Counted from the stretch's first letter, positions 33,701-45,420 are shown. The stretch is DNA of 64,000 nt from Nageia nagi (GCA_050084985.1 JBITNC010000001.1:36642001-36706000), one strand, 5' to 3'. Made by a program: numbers and translations. The notes: generated from the sequence alone by a model not told the origin.

Positions 33701-35812
33701 AAAATTAAAAATGTGTACTTTTATGTTATTTTTTATTTTTCTTGCTTTATTTTTTAAAAATTATGAGTGCATGCATGTCTATTGAGCTTGTATGGATGTC
33801 ATTTTATTATTTTTATGCAAATTTTATTCCAACATTGACACCTAGAACCTAGCAATGTCACCCTATTTTAGCCCCCATTTTCAAAAAAGTTGTGACACCC
33901 ATTAGCCTTAACCTAGATTATATGGTAAAATCCTATCCCATTTCCCTCCATGCATGCCTAAACCTAGTCCTACATTTTTACCCCCTATGTTTAAAACTTT
34001 TTTTAAATTTGGTAAAAACTAGCCTAAATTAAGAATGTAAACCATCAAAAGGCTTCTAAATATTGCATAAACCAAGAATATGATAGAATTTTAGGTACCT
34101 AATGTCCCTCAGATGAATAATGAACAAACAATGCATGATGGCCCTATTGAGAGGTTATTAAACCAGCCATATCATCAAACAACATAATGATCAAGCCTCT
34201 AGCATACCATAATCCCTCCATAAGTCAAATAGAATACCTAGCACCTTATGGACCAAAGCTCAAATCACCAAATTAGAAATGCACAAATGAAATCCAATTT
34301 CACCTATTTAAAACTAAATTAGAATCCCCTTTTCCAAATTGACTATTATATGTTGCTAATTACCCTAAAACAAAACCTCTTTTTGTTGTCAACCATCCAC
34401 TCACCCATCTCTATTTTTCTGCTAGATATCCTTGCATGATTTTAGGTGTGCTTTTTGCTACATTCTAGTGTTTCCACTGGGTTTATGTCCTCTTTTCTTA
34501 TAAAATTTTATGTGTACATTCTATTCTTTTTATGCATGCAATAAATTTGTTTATCATTCTTTGCAATAATATGTAAATTGTTAAAAATCCCCTTTGAGGT
34601 AAATTGGTCAAAATTAGAATCAAATAATCATCAAATTTTATTTTACCTACTATCTTCCTCAAATTTGTTTCTTATTTTCCCTTCGTGCATGTGGAATAGA
34701 TCTATAAGACTTTTCCCTTCCTAAAAATTAATTCTTTAACCCAACAATGATGCCCTATTTCTAGCACTATTGCTTGATTATCATGATAACATGAAATATA
34801 AATTTTTTTCTGTACTAAATTTATATGATTAAATTGGAAAAAACATCTTTGATTTTTATTTATGTATCATGATTGAACAAATGAAATCTTATTTTGCATA
34901 GCTTATCATATTTCAAAAATTGTGAATGTGCTTCAAATTGCTATTTTTAGTTTTTATATCATAAAAGCATATACCTATTATGCTTATCATTATTTATTAT
35001 TCACATATTTCAGATTATTGATGTATCAATACAATAATTTATCAAATGGTTAGTCGCATGATTTTTCATAGAAACTGCTTATTAATGAAAATCATTGCTT
35101 ATCTATACATGTTCTAATAAAATATTATATATTACTTATCATATATCCTACTTATCTTGCTTAACAATTGCTTATCAAAATCTTGTTTATCATCAAATTG
35201 ATGCTTATCTTACTAAATGCTTATAATATGGTCAAAACTATTTTATATTATATTGCTTATCAATGGCCTCCTTTGTAAGGAATGGACACTCTTATCAGCA
35301 AATCCATATAAACATGATGGCTTGGGAAACCAAGTTGGTCAGTCATATAATTAACCTTTTTTTTTAAGAAAGGGGCACTTTTATCCAAAAATCCATGGCA
35401 ATATGGTGGTTTGGAAAACCAAGATGATCACTCTTATCATTTGATTCCTTTGTAAGGAAGGATCATTCTTATCATTTGACTTCTTTGTAAGGAAGGGTCA
35501 ATCTTATCATTTGCTACCTTTATAAGGAAAGTCCATTCATATTAAAATCCATGGCAACATGGTGGCTTGGGCAACCAAGTTGATCAATCTAAATTATTTA
35601 TCATCTTCTTCATATTTATGGGTAAATCACCAAGGACATGTTTAATTTGTTATCACTTATACTTTTCATATCATGTTTATATTTGAGATATATGTTATGC
35701 AAAAATATTTCTTAGCTAAGCTTTTCAGGTACTTTTTTTTTTCCTTGGATTTCTTCTATGATGAGAAGTTCATCATGTCACAACCAAGTCAAAGATGGGG
35801 TATAACATAAGC
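33701..35812 (+). other. Element A non-coding 3' part
   Basis: AT-rich sequence without protein homology between the PMD start and the polypurine tract. It would contain the PMD promoter, if there ever was one, on the minus strand. Repeated CTTATCA words around 34980-35260 lead into the tandem repeat listed next. Confidence 0.5.
35265..35590 (+). repeat. Degenerate tandem repeats before the element A polypurine tract
   Basis: Short units like CCTTTGTAAGGAAGGATCATTCTTATCATTTG (about 36 bp, at least three at 35449-35530) lie among longer units ending ATCCATGGCAACATGGTGGCTTGG...CCAAGTTGATCA (near 35300, 35390 and 35550). The units are diverged. Confidence 0.75.
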
Positions 35813-35827
35813 AAAATCTGGGGCATC
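35813..35827 (+). other. Polypurine tract of element A
   Basis: AAAATCTGGGGCATC directly before TGAAGTCACC, the 3' LTR start. The same GGGGCATC ending precedes the LTR of element G (54590-54604). Confidence 0.65.
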
Positions 35828-36637
35828 TGAAGTCACCACCATATCATAACTTTTTAATGAGTATTTTCTCACTTATCTTATTATACTTTGAATTCATGTT
35901 TTGATTTTTTTGTCTCAAAAGCATCAAAATATATTGAAAGTAATTAAAATACCATTTTAGATATTTGAAATAATTTATTTAATTTATTAAATAAATGTTA
36001 TTTTTCATGTGCACTCTAGTCTACCATTGTGTTTTATGGTAACAGGTTTGTTCAACATCACAATAAGTTTAAGGAGGAGCCTTAGCACTAGACTTGTTGC
36101 TTATAAAGGTGGAGGGATTGGACATGATCAATGATAGAAAATGACATAATATAATCTTGAATCCTTGATAGGTGGAAATATACTTATATCAATCTTGACC
36201 AATTTTTTTAAATTCCATCTATCATCTTTGGATTTTGTTATACTCTAAGCTCTACATTTCTATGATCTTTCTTCCCTTCATGATTGAGATTTGATGCATC
36301 GAAGGTGGGACAATTACATTGAAATTGAAGATGAGTGTTATAGAATGGTAGCTAAGTGCTATCATTGGGTTTCTAGCACCATCATTGGGTTGATTTTGGA
36401 TTAGTGGATATGTATTTTGGATAAGCTCATAGTTCATCTTTTCTCAATTAAATCTCACCTTCGTTCATCATCATAGTTAAAGAATAGATTTGTATCTTCT
36501 ATTAATCTAGTTTTGATAGGTCAAGGTCAATTGTATTATTATCATATTTCATGTCATCGATTTCTTGCATTCATAGTTAATTGGAGAATTTAATTATTCT
36601 ATAAAAAACTATGATAATAATTATTTAAGTTATAACA
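35828..36637 (+). repeat. Element A 3' LTR
   Basis: Starts TGAAGTCACC after the polypurine tract and aligns with the 5' LTR from about 35940 to TATAACA at 36631-36637. It is about 100 bp longer than the 5' copy near its start. TAATT follows as a possible target duplication. Confidence 0.8.
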
Positions 36638-36696
36638 TAATTAAAGTCACAATCAAGATATAATGACTATACATAATTTATATCAGGGTAGGAGAT

Positions 36697-36719
36697 CATC
36701 CCATTGGGAATGCCAAAAA
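36697..36719 (-). other. Primer-binding-site-like sequence of element D
   Basis: On the minus strand: TTTTTGGCATTCCCAATGGGATG, similar to the site of element B. It links this place to the minus-strand gag at 9390, on the other side of element A. Confidence 0.6.
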
Positions 36720-36733
36720 GAATTATAATACTA

Positions 36734-37700
36734 TGGACTAAGATGTGATAATTTTCACATACACCTACGTATGAAATTCACAACTATAATTCTGATGAAT
36801 GACTTTTAAGATTAGAAATTAATCTTCAAAGAAGGTTGATTTCTATTGGGATCGAAATGGTATTTACAAAAGTAAAGATGTAGAAAATAAACTTGCAGTA
36901 CTAAAGAAAACTTAAAATGCTAGGTTAGTGCATTGCAACTAAGAAAAATAAATATCTAGACTAATAAGCATCCATTATAGTAGAATCCAAGATGATAAGA
37001 TAATTTGATTTTATAGCCACCAAATAAATATGAAACTCCAAGTAACAATACTCTTCAAGCACTACAAATATGAATTAACTATTGATAATCTCTCATAGTC
37101 CATGAAGTACAAATAAATATATCACACAACTATTTAATAATAATAACAAATAAATCATAGTTAAGAGATCAAGAAGCAAATTGCATTGCACTATCATTAG
37201 TGCTAATACAAAACAAGGGCAATATCTACTATATCTGATCCCTTCTCCTTCAATAGAGGTAATACTAATTTCTAACAAACTTTGACAAACTAAAATATCT
37301 GTAATTGATTCACTAAATATTTACAAAGTATCAGATTTGATTTTTTGATAAGATTTACAATTTGTATTCAAATATACAAAGATCTAAGTCACTCTTTCGC
37401 ATGTGCTAACACTCTTCAGCTTGTATGAAAATTGAAAACCTAAATATGAGAGCTAAAATCATCTTCTTGGAATGAAAACATATTTTACTAGGGTTTCGAT
37501 AATATATACAGGTATCTCAATTCAAATGGACCCATCACAATTAATGTCACAAACCACCTCAAGACACTATTTGACCTCAAGTACCATCAAGGATTTGAAT
37601 GGATTATGTTTGAAATAATGATATGAAATGATGATTTTGATTTTCATTTGAGATGATTTGATGCTGGCTTCAAGGTTTTTCTTTGATGCATGTAATAGGT
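36734..37700 (-). repeat. Probable LTR of element D
   Basis: Lies directly upstream, in minus orientation, of the D primer binding site, with a 14-bp gap as in B. The first base is taken from a TG at 36734. No partner copy is in the window and the far end is a guess. TATATA words near 37505 could be its TATA box. Confidence 0.3.
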
Positions 37701-38559
37701 AACCTCGAGAAAAAGAAGCGATCCAAAGACCCTAAAGACCAAAGGTAGATTGGTGACGAAAACAAAAGAGTAAGAAGGAGGAAATGATTGGCATTGGATC
37801 ACTAACATACCCTAATACCATCGTAAATCATGTAGTTGTAGGTAGAATAAATATTGTGATCGTTGATTTCTTAATGAAATGTGTTTGCCAATGTGTGTGG
37901 ATTAATATTTCCTTGCAGGACAAGGCAACCATCGTAGGTAAAGGTGTGTTTCCTTTGTTAGATGTTTTAGAAATTTGAATTCAAAATGGAGGGAAAATAA
38001 TAAAACTTAGTTAAATTTGAATATGTACCTAAGGTTAGAAAAGTAAAACCTAAGATGCCAACAGTATTACCACATAAGAGCTAATAGTGAAATTACTATT
38101 TATGAGAAATTAAGTATTTAAAAGTTAATTTGGCATTTTATGCAATTATTATGGAATCATTTATGGTGGAACATATATTTTGTTCTTATGTATTAGGTGG
38201 AAAGTATGAATAGTGTCAATAGTACCTTATCTTTGACTTGCAATAAAAACCTCCAAAATAAGGATATGACCACATGAAATTATTTGCAATTCTTTATTAC
38301 CCACTTTGGAATTTTTAATTAATTAGTTTGTCTCTAAGTATTAGTGGGAATAGTAAGTAGTTTTGGCTAATACCCCTACTTTAAAGTTATAAATACAATG
38401 GCCTCATCTTAAAGGACACTACCACTAAGTAATCAAGCTATCTATTCTCTTATGAAACCCGTGGAGTAGAGCCCTCTCTTTCCCTTCTTATAATGAAGTG
38501 CTTTTCCAGCTTTTGTTTATTATTGTTAGTGGATAGTTTTTACTTGTTTTGAAAAAGGA
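37701..38559. other. No gene seen; possible LTR-like promoter
   Basis: No protein family recognised. TATAAATAC at 38389-38397 followed by GGCCTCATC could be a TATA box of an isolated LTR in + orientation, but I found no second copy. Confidence 0.35.
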
Positions 38560-39335
38560 TGGAATTGTTATTATAAATTTATGTGTGTATATTTTTTCGG
38601 AGATTATACTGGTTGCACTCTTTTTGGTAGAATTAATCAAATAAGGGGAGTGCTATTTCAGAAATGAATGCTAGAATTGGCCCTCCTTTTACTTCATAGC
38701 TCGCAATCTTAAACCAAATACAATTCCAATCCATTTGAGGGATATATGTATGTTTGATTCCAGAATGCTGATAACAGGTTGTAGTTGGATGTGTCCCCCT
38801 CTTTCCTTTTGAGAGCATGCAAGTATGGTGTATAGGCGCTAATACCGACGTAGTATATTCTCTTCGCTTGATGCCGTACTACCTGCTGGCGAATACATTC
38901 GTCGACCCAGATTATATTATGATAGTATTTTAAAAATTGAATTCTCTAGTTTGGGGTCGTAATGCTTCTGTCAAAGTTGCACTTTCTTATTTTGAACACG
39001 TTGGCTTTGTTTTGGATTTTGTATTAGTCTTCTTGGTTAATTTCTATGGCATACACTGGGATACTTTCGAGTGTGTAGAGCATTCCGTAAAACCCCGACA
39101 AAGGTCTGTTGTTAAGTTTGCAGCGTTTGTTTCCAAACCCAAATCCTTGGGTCAATCCGTATACAATCTAGAATTGTTTCTTTCAAAAGTGCAGACTATG
39201 TTTTATGTTGGAACTCACCCTTTTTTGTCTCTCATGGAAACTCTACTGCGCGTCTTACTCTCTCATGCAATGCCGTTGTTTTGGTGGATTTTTCTTAATT
39301 CGATGGTCGATGACATTTTGTTTCAATAGTCTATG
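38560..39335 (+). other. CpG-rich unique-looking segment
   Basis: Unlike the rest of the window, CpG is frequent: about eight within 38830-38910 and about a dozen within 38940-39330. No retrotransposon motif is visible. It contains the ORF 38937-39329. It may be a low-copy host fragment, an organelle-derived insert or a young insertion not yet changed by methylation and deamination. Confidence 0.6.
38937..39329 (+). CDS. Hypothetical 130-codon ORF in the CpG-rich segment
   Basis: Longest open frame outside known repeats at this place, MNSLVWGRNASVKVALSY to a TAG. It is hydrophobic in the middle (FVLDFVLVFLVNFYGI could be a membrane segment) and near the end. I do not recognise a family and see no clear promoter. 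It could be a gene fragment, an exon of something larger or a chance ORF; the open frame of this length and the base composition are the only support. Confidence 0.3.
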   Translation: MNSLVWGRNASVKVALSYFEHVGFVLDFVLVFLVNFYGIHWDTFECVEHSVKPRQRSVVKFAAFVSKPKSLGQSVYNLELFLSKVQTMFYVGTHPFLSLMETLLRVLLSHAMPLFWWIFLNSMVDDILFQ

Positions 39336-39357
39336 AAAGAATCTTTAAAAAAAAATA

Positions 39358-39358
<1 letters not shown>

Positions 39359-39416
<58 letters not shown>
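39359..39416. repeat. (TA)n microsatellite
   Basis: 58 bp of perfect TA repeats directly downstream of the CpG-rich segment. The Ile-Tyr repeat ORF on the minus strand is an artefact. Confidence 0.98.
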
Positions 39417-39418
<2 letters not shown>

Positions 39419-41534
39419 GCGTAAAAGATTGTGATATATTAGTAAGAGTTACAGTAATAAGAAATGGACTCCCTACATCATAAAAAAGAGATGTAAGTAT
39501 AAGGATTGGCATGGAAAGAATATTATTTTGATAAAATATTAATGGAAATAATGTTATTATAGTATGGATCATATGCTAATCTCCATGAAGAAAAGAATAA
39601 AAGAGTTTAATAGATAAAGGAATAAATCATAATATTTGGTTTGAGTAGAATCTAAAAGAATTCAATATTTAGGTATTATCAAAGTTTAAGATCATAGGAT
39701 GTAAGTGTTATTTATTATAGTATAAAGAAATAAATGGATAGTTTGAAATTTAAAATGATATTTGGAATGGGTCTTACTAATGCTAGAAAATATTAATGAT
39801 TGAGGAAGTGAGGTATCCCTAGTGGGGTAAAAATCCTCATGAGTTCAATAAGATATAAAAAGAAAAATGTTAGTATTTGTTTTCATATATCATGGTCAAT
39901 TAAAGAAAGGGATGTCTTGATCCTCCTCCCTCCTAGCACCTAATACATCTACTGAAGGTCCATGGAGTTGTTCGATGCTTGAAGATCGTTGAGATGTTCC
40001 ATGAAATGAAGATGACTTCTTAAGCTATTAAGATGAAACAATATGATGCACTACATTTGTTTACAAGTAATGATGTATTATGATCCTTTGTATTCATTTG
40101 TACTTAAAGTATAAAAGCTTTGTAAATGTCATTAACTTAGATATGGGTAAATATATATTGACCTTCTTGTAATTGATCAATATTCTTGTATTAACATAGA
40201 GATAAATAAGGAAATTATTTCATTTTGTATACCTTGAAAGATTGATGAGATTGTACTTTAATAAATTGGTTCTAGTATGTAATTTGATTTAATGATATTC
40301 CTTATTATATTGAATGATATTATTGTTTAATGATATGGTTAGTAATGATCACATGTATAAGAGTAGGAATGATATTGGTTTTTACATGAAAATGGTTAGT
40401 GGGCATTACCATTTGATTAAATAAAAGGTTTTTCCAAGATTCATATTAGAAATAGATTTATTAGGTTATCAATACAAATAAACCCAAAATTATCCCAACG
40501 ACTTAGAATCAAATTTAAATTTGAGTTAGAACCTCTTGGGAAACTTTGGGGACCCTTGGGATTAAAATAGATGTAAATGAGATCCAATGGAAATCGGTGG
40601 GACCATTTGGGACTCTTAGAGAAATATTTGGGAATGCTTGGACAATAAGGTAAATAGATTTACACAAAACTAAAATCTAGTCAAAACTATCTTAAGCAAT
40701 GAATTCTATCTCAAGTAACGGAATATGACTAATAATAGTATAATAAGTTCATGGGGAATCCTAAGGGAATATACCGACCAAAAAGGGAATTTTTGGAAGT
40801 GTCTAATAATGCAAGAAAAATGGTAGAGAACCTTTATTGAGTAAACCTACAATGCAAAATGAGAAATGGAAGGAATATTCCTTATGTGAGGATCACTTAG
40901 CCTTGCATTACCTTTGTAACAATAGCAGGCTAGATTTTACCTCACATTTTGCTACTTTACATATGCATGAAATTTTTTTAAATGTAGAGTAAACAATGAA
41001 TGTTGTTGATGTTGAGTAAAAAATGAATGATGTTGATGCTTTAGCTATAATGCTTCTAATGGCATGGATGGTGTGAGTTTGTTGGTATTTTTTGCTAATC
41101 TTCATCTCTAGATATCTATAAAATATGTTACTTAAAAATACTTGGATACATAATGAGGTTCATCATCCATTGAGTATAAGTTAATGTCAACATCCCACTA
41201 ATGATTGTATCATTTTCATTTAAGTGAGTGAACTCTCACTAGCTATATCGATGGCCATCGATGAATTAACATTTTGTGCCTATGATCTGCAGACATTATG
41301 CTTTGATGGTTATAAGTATAACCATTTTTTTGGCCTATTTGCCCCATCAAGATTATTTTCACAAATAGGATCCTCTTTTTTTTTTTTAATCTGAAAGCAT
41401 GGCATGGACACTATAAAAATAAGGGGATGATGTTGACATGGTGAAAGGAGAAAAGAATTCAAAAATTAAAATAGATTAATGCATAAGTACCTCATAAAAA
41501 TGCATCCTAATATATGAGCTAAAAGGTTGTTACC
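39417..41534. other. Unassigned; may contain the 3' LTR of element E
   Basis: No proteins recognised. On the minus strand AGTGGGA followed by TGTTGACATTAAC (ending at 41192) could be a purine tract and LTR start downstream of the integrase of E. There is no second copy for proof. Confidence 0.3.
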
Positions 41535-42767
41535 TTACACATAGAAACATTTTATGTGTATGGAATTGAAAGTATTTGACTCCTCTTTACCATCCATTAA
41601 AGATAATTTGTAGGCTCTTGATCTTGTACCTTCAATGATAACATATGGTCCCAACCAATTTACTTCAAACTTTCCTTTTACTTCATCATTTGTAGCTATC
41701 TTATTGATGTTCTCCCTTAGCATCAAGAATCCTACTTAAAATGTTTTGGGATTGATCTATTTGTCAAATGCTCTCTTCAAAATTGCATGATAAACTTTCT
41801 AATGGTTGATAGAATGGATCTTGTTTTCATCTAATGCGTCTAATTGATGTAATCTTACTTTTCTTGCTACTTCATATGCAATATCTCCACATAGTGAAAT
41901 TATCAAAGAGGGATTTTCTAACTCAATTGGTACAATACCCTCCTCACTATAAACTAATGAAAATGGATTTTCCCTAGTAGCAGTCCTAATGCTTATTCCA
42001 TATGCCCAAAGTACATAAGGTAATTGCTCATGCCAATCCTTCTTATACCTATTCCATGTTTTAGATAAAATGCTCTTAATTATCTTATTTGATTCTTCAA
42101 CCTATCCATTCCATTGAGGATAGTAAACAAAAGAAAATTTCTGTGTAATATTATACTACTTACAAAGATCTTACATGTCCTTACCTTTAAAATTTGGCCC
42201 ATCATCCATTACAACTGTTATGGAACATCAAATCTTGTGAGGATGTTTTCAATGAGGAAGTTGATTATTTTGTATTATGTTATTTACTTCATTGATGCAA
42301 ACTATACCCATTTTGTAATGTATTCTAGAGTTGTGATGATTAATTTATGCCCCTGTCTTGAGTAAAGATTAATCATACCAATTAAATCAATGCCCAAATT
42401 GCAAATGGCCACAATGAAATAACTAAATTAAGATCTTTTATTGTCATTTTCTCTAAATTGGAGTGCTTTGACATTGTAGATAACTTTTTACACGAGTCTT
42501 GCAATCATCTTCCATTGATGGCCAATAGTATCCTATATGCAAGAGCTTAGTATATAATGCTTTCAATAAGAAATACTCTCCACATAGACCATTATATTCT
42601 TGCTCAAGTGTTGTTGTAGTTTCATGATGTGTAAGGCATCTTGAAAGAGCTCCATCAAATGATATTATATACAAAATCCCACCAATAATGAAATATTTAA
42701 GGGTTTTCCTTTTTAACCTTATTTTCTCATTTTTATCAAAATGTTGTGGAATTATTTTATCTTTCAA
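41535..42767 (-). pseudogene. Element E integrase
   Basis: Right to left: zinc finger with RCLTHHETTTTLEQEY, YNGLCGEYFLLKALYTKLL and GYYWPSMEDDC (42767-42453). Next is the core with AGIDLIGMI, TTLEYITKWV, MDDGPNFKG and PQWNG-VEESNKIIKSIL, so all three acidic residues are visible. LPYVLWAYGISIRTATRENP and GIVPIELENPSL follow, and the C-terminal part KFEVNWLGPYVIIEG (41726-41535). Frameshifts separate the pieces. Confidence 0.9.
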
Positions 42768-42879
42768 GTAATTATGAATATCAACATACCATTATGGAGA
42801 AGTCCCTACTTGAGTAACATAATTGGATTCTTGATCACTATCATTATCAACATAAGATGGCATACCTAAGTTTTTAGTT

Positions 42880-43299
42880 TTTGATCTTGAGGATTATTTC
42901 TTCATCTTCTACCTCAATAGGAGCCAAAGAAGAAACACTTTCCATTACATCAACATATCTATTATTTGTTCTTGGAATATTTTCAATAGTGTAACTATCA
43001 AACCAATGAAGAAGATCAACATCTGCTATCTTGTATGGGCATAGTTTTTCATCTTTGGTACTATAGATATCATTAACTTAGTTAACAAGAAGCTGTGAAT
43101 CACCATATATATGTAAATTCTTAATTTTTATAAGGATAACTACTTTCAAACCCAATATGAGTACTTCATATTCTACCATATTATTAGTGAATTCAAATCC
43201 AAGCTTGTATGCCATATGAATAACATGATTTGAAGGTGAAACCAATATAATACCTAGCCCTTCTCCATATGTGCACCTAGAACCATCAAAGTATAACAT
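42880..43299 (-). pseudogene. Element E archaeal-type RNase H (aRH)
   Basis: Open for 73 codons: MLYFDGSRCTYGEGLGIILV, FTNNMVEYEVLILGLKVV and YGDSQLLVN. After a stop it continues with FDSYTIENIPRTNNRYVDVM. Asp, Glu, Asp and final Asp are all kept. It lies downstream of RNase H and upstream of integrase, unlike in elements B and D. Confidence 0.9.
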
Positions 43300-43379
43300 T
43301 AAGGTCTAAATTTTATCCTTTATGAGATAAACAAACTTCTCTAGAATCTCCTACTTATCTATGTAATGAAGTGAATGCT

Positions 43380-44560
43380 TTCCTCCATAGAGTCCATGCA
43401 ACTAAGGTGGAAAATAATTCTCATAATCATCTAGAAACTCTTCATGGTCAATAACTCCATCATTTTGGGGGAGTTTTACAATGATATTTGAAATATCCTA
43501 GCCTTTGACAAATTTTTTCTTTACCATATTTATGTCAAATTCTTTTAACAACATCATCTATTTAGTTACTCTTCATGAGAGATGTTGCTTAGCCATGAGG
43601 TATTTAAGGGGATTAATAGGGATAATTGTGATAATTAGCACTACTCTAATTCCCAAGGTCCAAGACTATAGAAAGCTCAATCACATTCAACATGCAACAT
43701 CTACAAGCTACTAACACATTCATACAATATGACACCAATATAATGTGGTTCCTCCCTCCTTGGGAGTACATCCACAACTAGTTCTCTATTCTCAATCTAT
43801 GCCTCTCTTACAACTATTCTCTTGCTCTCCTACACAACCTAGTAGAGTAATCTTACTCCAAAACTTTGATATGTTTACAAGAAGAGAGGCCCTCTATTTA
43901 AGCTTGAGAGCACCTCCCTAACCTCCCTTTAACCCAAGGGTTAGGTTAGGGTTACAATAAATGTGTGACCTAACTTTAACCTACCAACTAACCCCATGGT
44001 TAGGTCAAAGTCCACACATAATAAAGAATTCAATTAATCCCTTAAGGTATCTACATATCCTTTAAGTGATTAATTGAACTTACAAGGAGTTTAGATATTC
44101 ACAATATTTCATTACAAATTCTAACAATAACAACATATGTAGTATAACATCAAATGTAATGTGTCAATTTTTTAAGAGCAAACACAATACTAAGATAAAG
44201 CTTTTCTATAGGAGTGTACGTTGTTTCATACTTTAAGAGAGTTTTATTGAGATAATAGAGAACTATTTCTTTCTTCTTATCATCTTATTGAAATAACATT
44301 GCCCTTAAGGCATATAATATGGATGAGATATACATATATGCTTCTTTTGTAAAATCCATGGCAACAAATATAAGAGTATTGAGCAAGTATTGTTTGATAT
44401 CTTCAAATGCTTTTTAGCACTTTTCATCCCATAAAAATTTCACTTCTTTCTTCAACAAATTAGTAAATGGCATGCATTTATCATCAAGTTGAGAAATGAA
44501 CCTTCTTACTAAATTTATATTACCTTGAAGGTTTCTTAACTACTTAAGATTTTTGGGTGG
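43380..44560 (-). pseudogene. Element E RNase H, split by a solo LTR
   Basis: Right part: FLWDEKC, DIKQYLLNT, then KYETTYTPIEKLYLSIVFALKK and THYI, ending near 44130. Left part: INPLKYLMAKQHLS and LLKEFDINMVKKKFVKG (43626 leftwards). With the 500-bp insert and one target copy removed, the frame runs on as TTYVVIPINPLKYL, so the insert entered an intact reading frame. Confidence 0.85.
43627..44126 (-). repeat. Solo LTR, 500 bp, inside RNase H of element E
   Basis: Minus orientation TGTTAGAATTTG ... TAATTATCACA. It is flanked by ATAAT (43622-43626) and ATAAC (44127-44131), a 5-bp target duplication with one change. A TATA-like TTAAATAGAGG is near 43895 (minus strand). No internal sequence is present, so it arose by recombination between the two LTRs of a former element, copia-like by size and ends. 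Confidence 0.85.
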
Positions 44561-45420
44561 TGGCATACTAACAATAGCTTTTACATTTTTTAGATCCAAT
44601 TTAATACCTCTCTTTCGAACCATGAAGCTTAGTAATTTTCCTAAAGTAATACCAAAAGGACATTTTTTAGGCTTCAATATATATTTATACTTTTTGAGAA
44701 TGCCAAATACCTCTTCTAGAAGTTGTAAATGATCTTTTTATTGCTTTGATTTAATCAAAAAATCATCAACATACACCTCAACAAATTTGAAAATATGCTT
44801 ATGAAACATTGTAACCATAACACACTGATTAGTTGCTCTTGCATTTATTAGAACAAAAGGCATAACCTTCCAACAAAAATTACCTAATGGTGTAGTAAAA
44901 GTTATTTTATGTTGATCAAATGGATTAATTAAAATCTAATTATATCCTAAACAACCATCCATAAAATATAATGTATCATGAACATAAATAGTATCCACAA
45001 TCATATCAATATATGGAAAAGGAAAATCATCTTTTGGAAAAGCATTGTTAATATATTTAAAGTCAATACAAATTGTTATCTATCTAGTTGGTTTTGTGAT
45101 AGGAATAATGTTATCCATCCATTGTAAATAATCTATAGGTATAAAAAAACCAACATTAGAATATTTTTCAATCTCTTTCTTAACTAACAATGCTTTGGAA
45201 GGGTGCATCTTTCTTGGTTTTTGCTTAACAAGTTTTTCCCCTTTATTAAGTGGTAGATTATGCATGATAAAAGAGAATATAGAATAGGCATATCATAATA
45301 AGATCATGCAAAATTATTATTAAATTCAATGAATTTATTTTTGTACCTTTCTTTATACGATGTATCAAGATCAGCTCCAATATTGATCATCTTTTCTTGG
45401 TCACTTATGCCAATATTGAT
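44540..45420 (-). pseudogene. Element E reverse transcriptase with N-terminal linker
   Basis: The linker NINIGISDQEKMINIGADL and FIEFNNNFA (45266-45420) leads to HNLPLNKGEKLVKQKPRKM and LVKKEIEKY (45265-45080), the start of a Tat RT. Further left are the catalytic box VEVYVDDFLIKSK (YVDD at about 44764-44775, intact) and PKKCPFGI. The end reads VSMPPPKNLK and GNINLVRRFISQLDD (44560-44480). Stops and frameshifts in between. Confidence 0.88.

Larger units (their letters stand above)
9393..36637 (+). mobile_element. Element A: gag-only LTR element with antisense PMD gene
   Basis: Long terminal repeats at 9393-10100 and 35828-36637 enclose a leader with a telo-box, a gag region (10207-11850), non-coding sequence with a (CA)n tract, an antisense plant mobile domain gene split by element B, and a non-coding 3' part with tandem repeats and a polypurine tract. 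No protease, RT, RNase H or integrase belonging to A is visible in its own sequence, about 8.6 kb after removing B. Possible target duplication AAATT (9388-9392) / TAATT (36638-36642). It resembles the non-autonomous TR-GAG / LARD class. Confidence 0.75.
6180..36750 (-). mobile_element. Element D: gypsy retrotransposon split by element A
   Basis: Minus-strand Ty3/gypsy element. Reading right to left: a primer-binding-site-like sequence at 36719-36697, a short leader, then [element A, 9393-36637], gag 9390-8540, a Cys-His box near 8038-8079, protease 7426-6989, aRH 6840-6418, then truncation near 6180 before RT. The assignment of the 36.7-kb piece rests on its similarity to the site of element B (TTTTTGGCATTCCCAATGGG against TTTTGGCACTCATGATGGG) and on the leader length adding up to about 200 bp, as in B. 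D is the same lineage as B in opposite orientation, and the oldest layer of the nest. Confidence 0.7.

Noticed and set aside
39345-39572. 75-codon minus-strand ORF with Ile-Tyr repeats
   Set aside because: It is only the translation of the (TA)n microsatellite.
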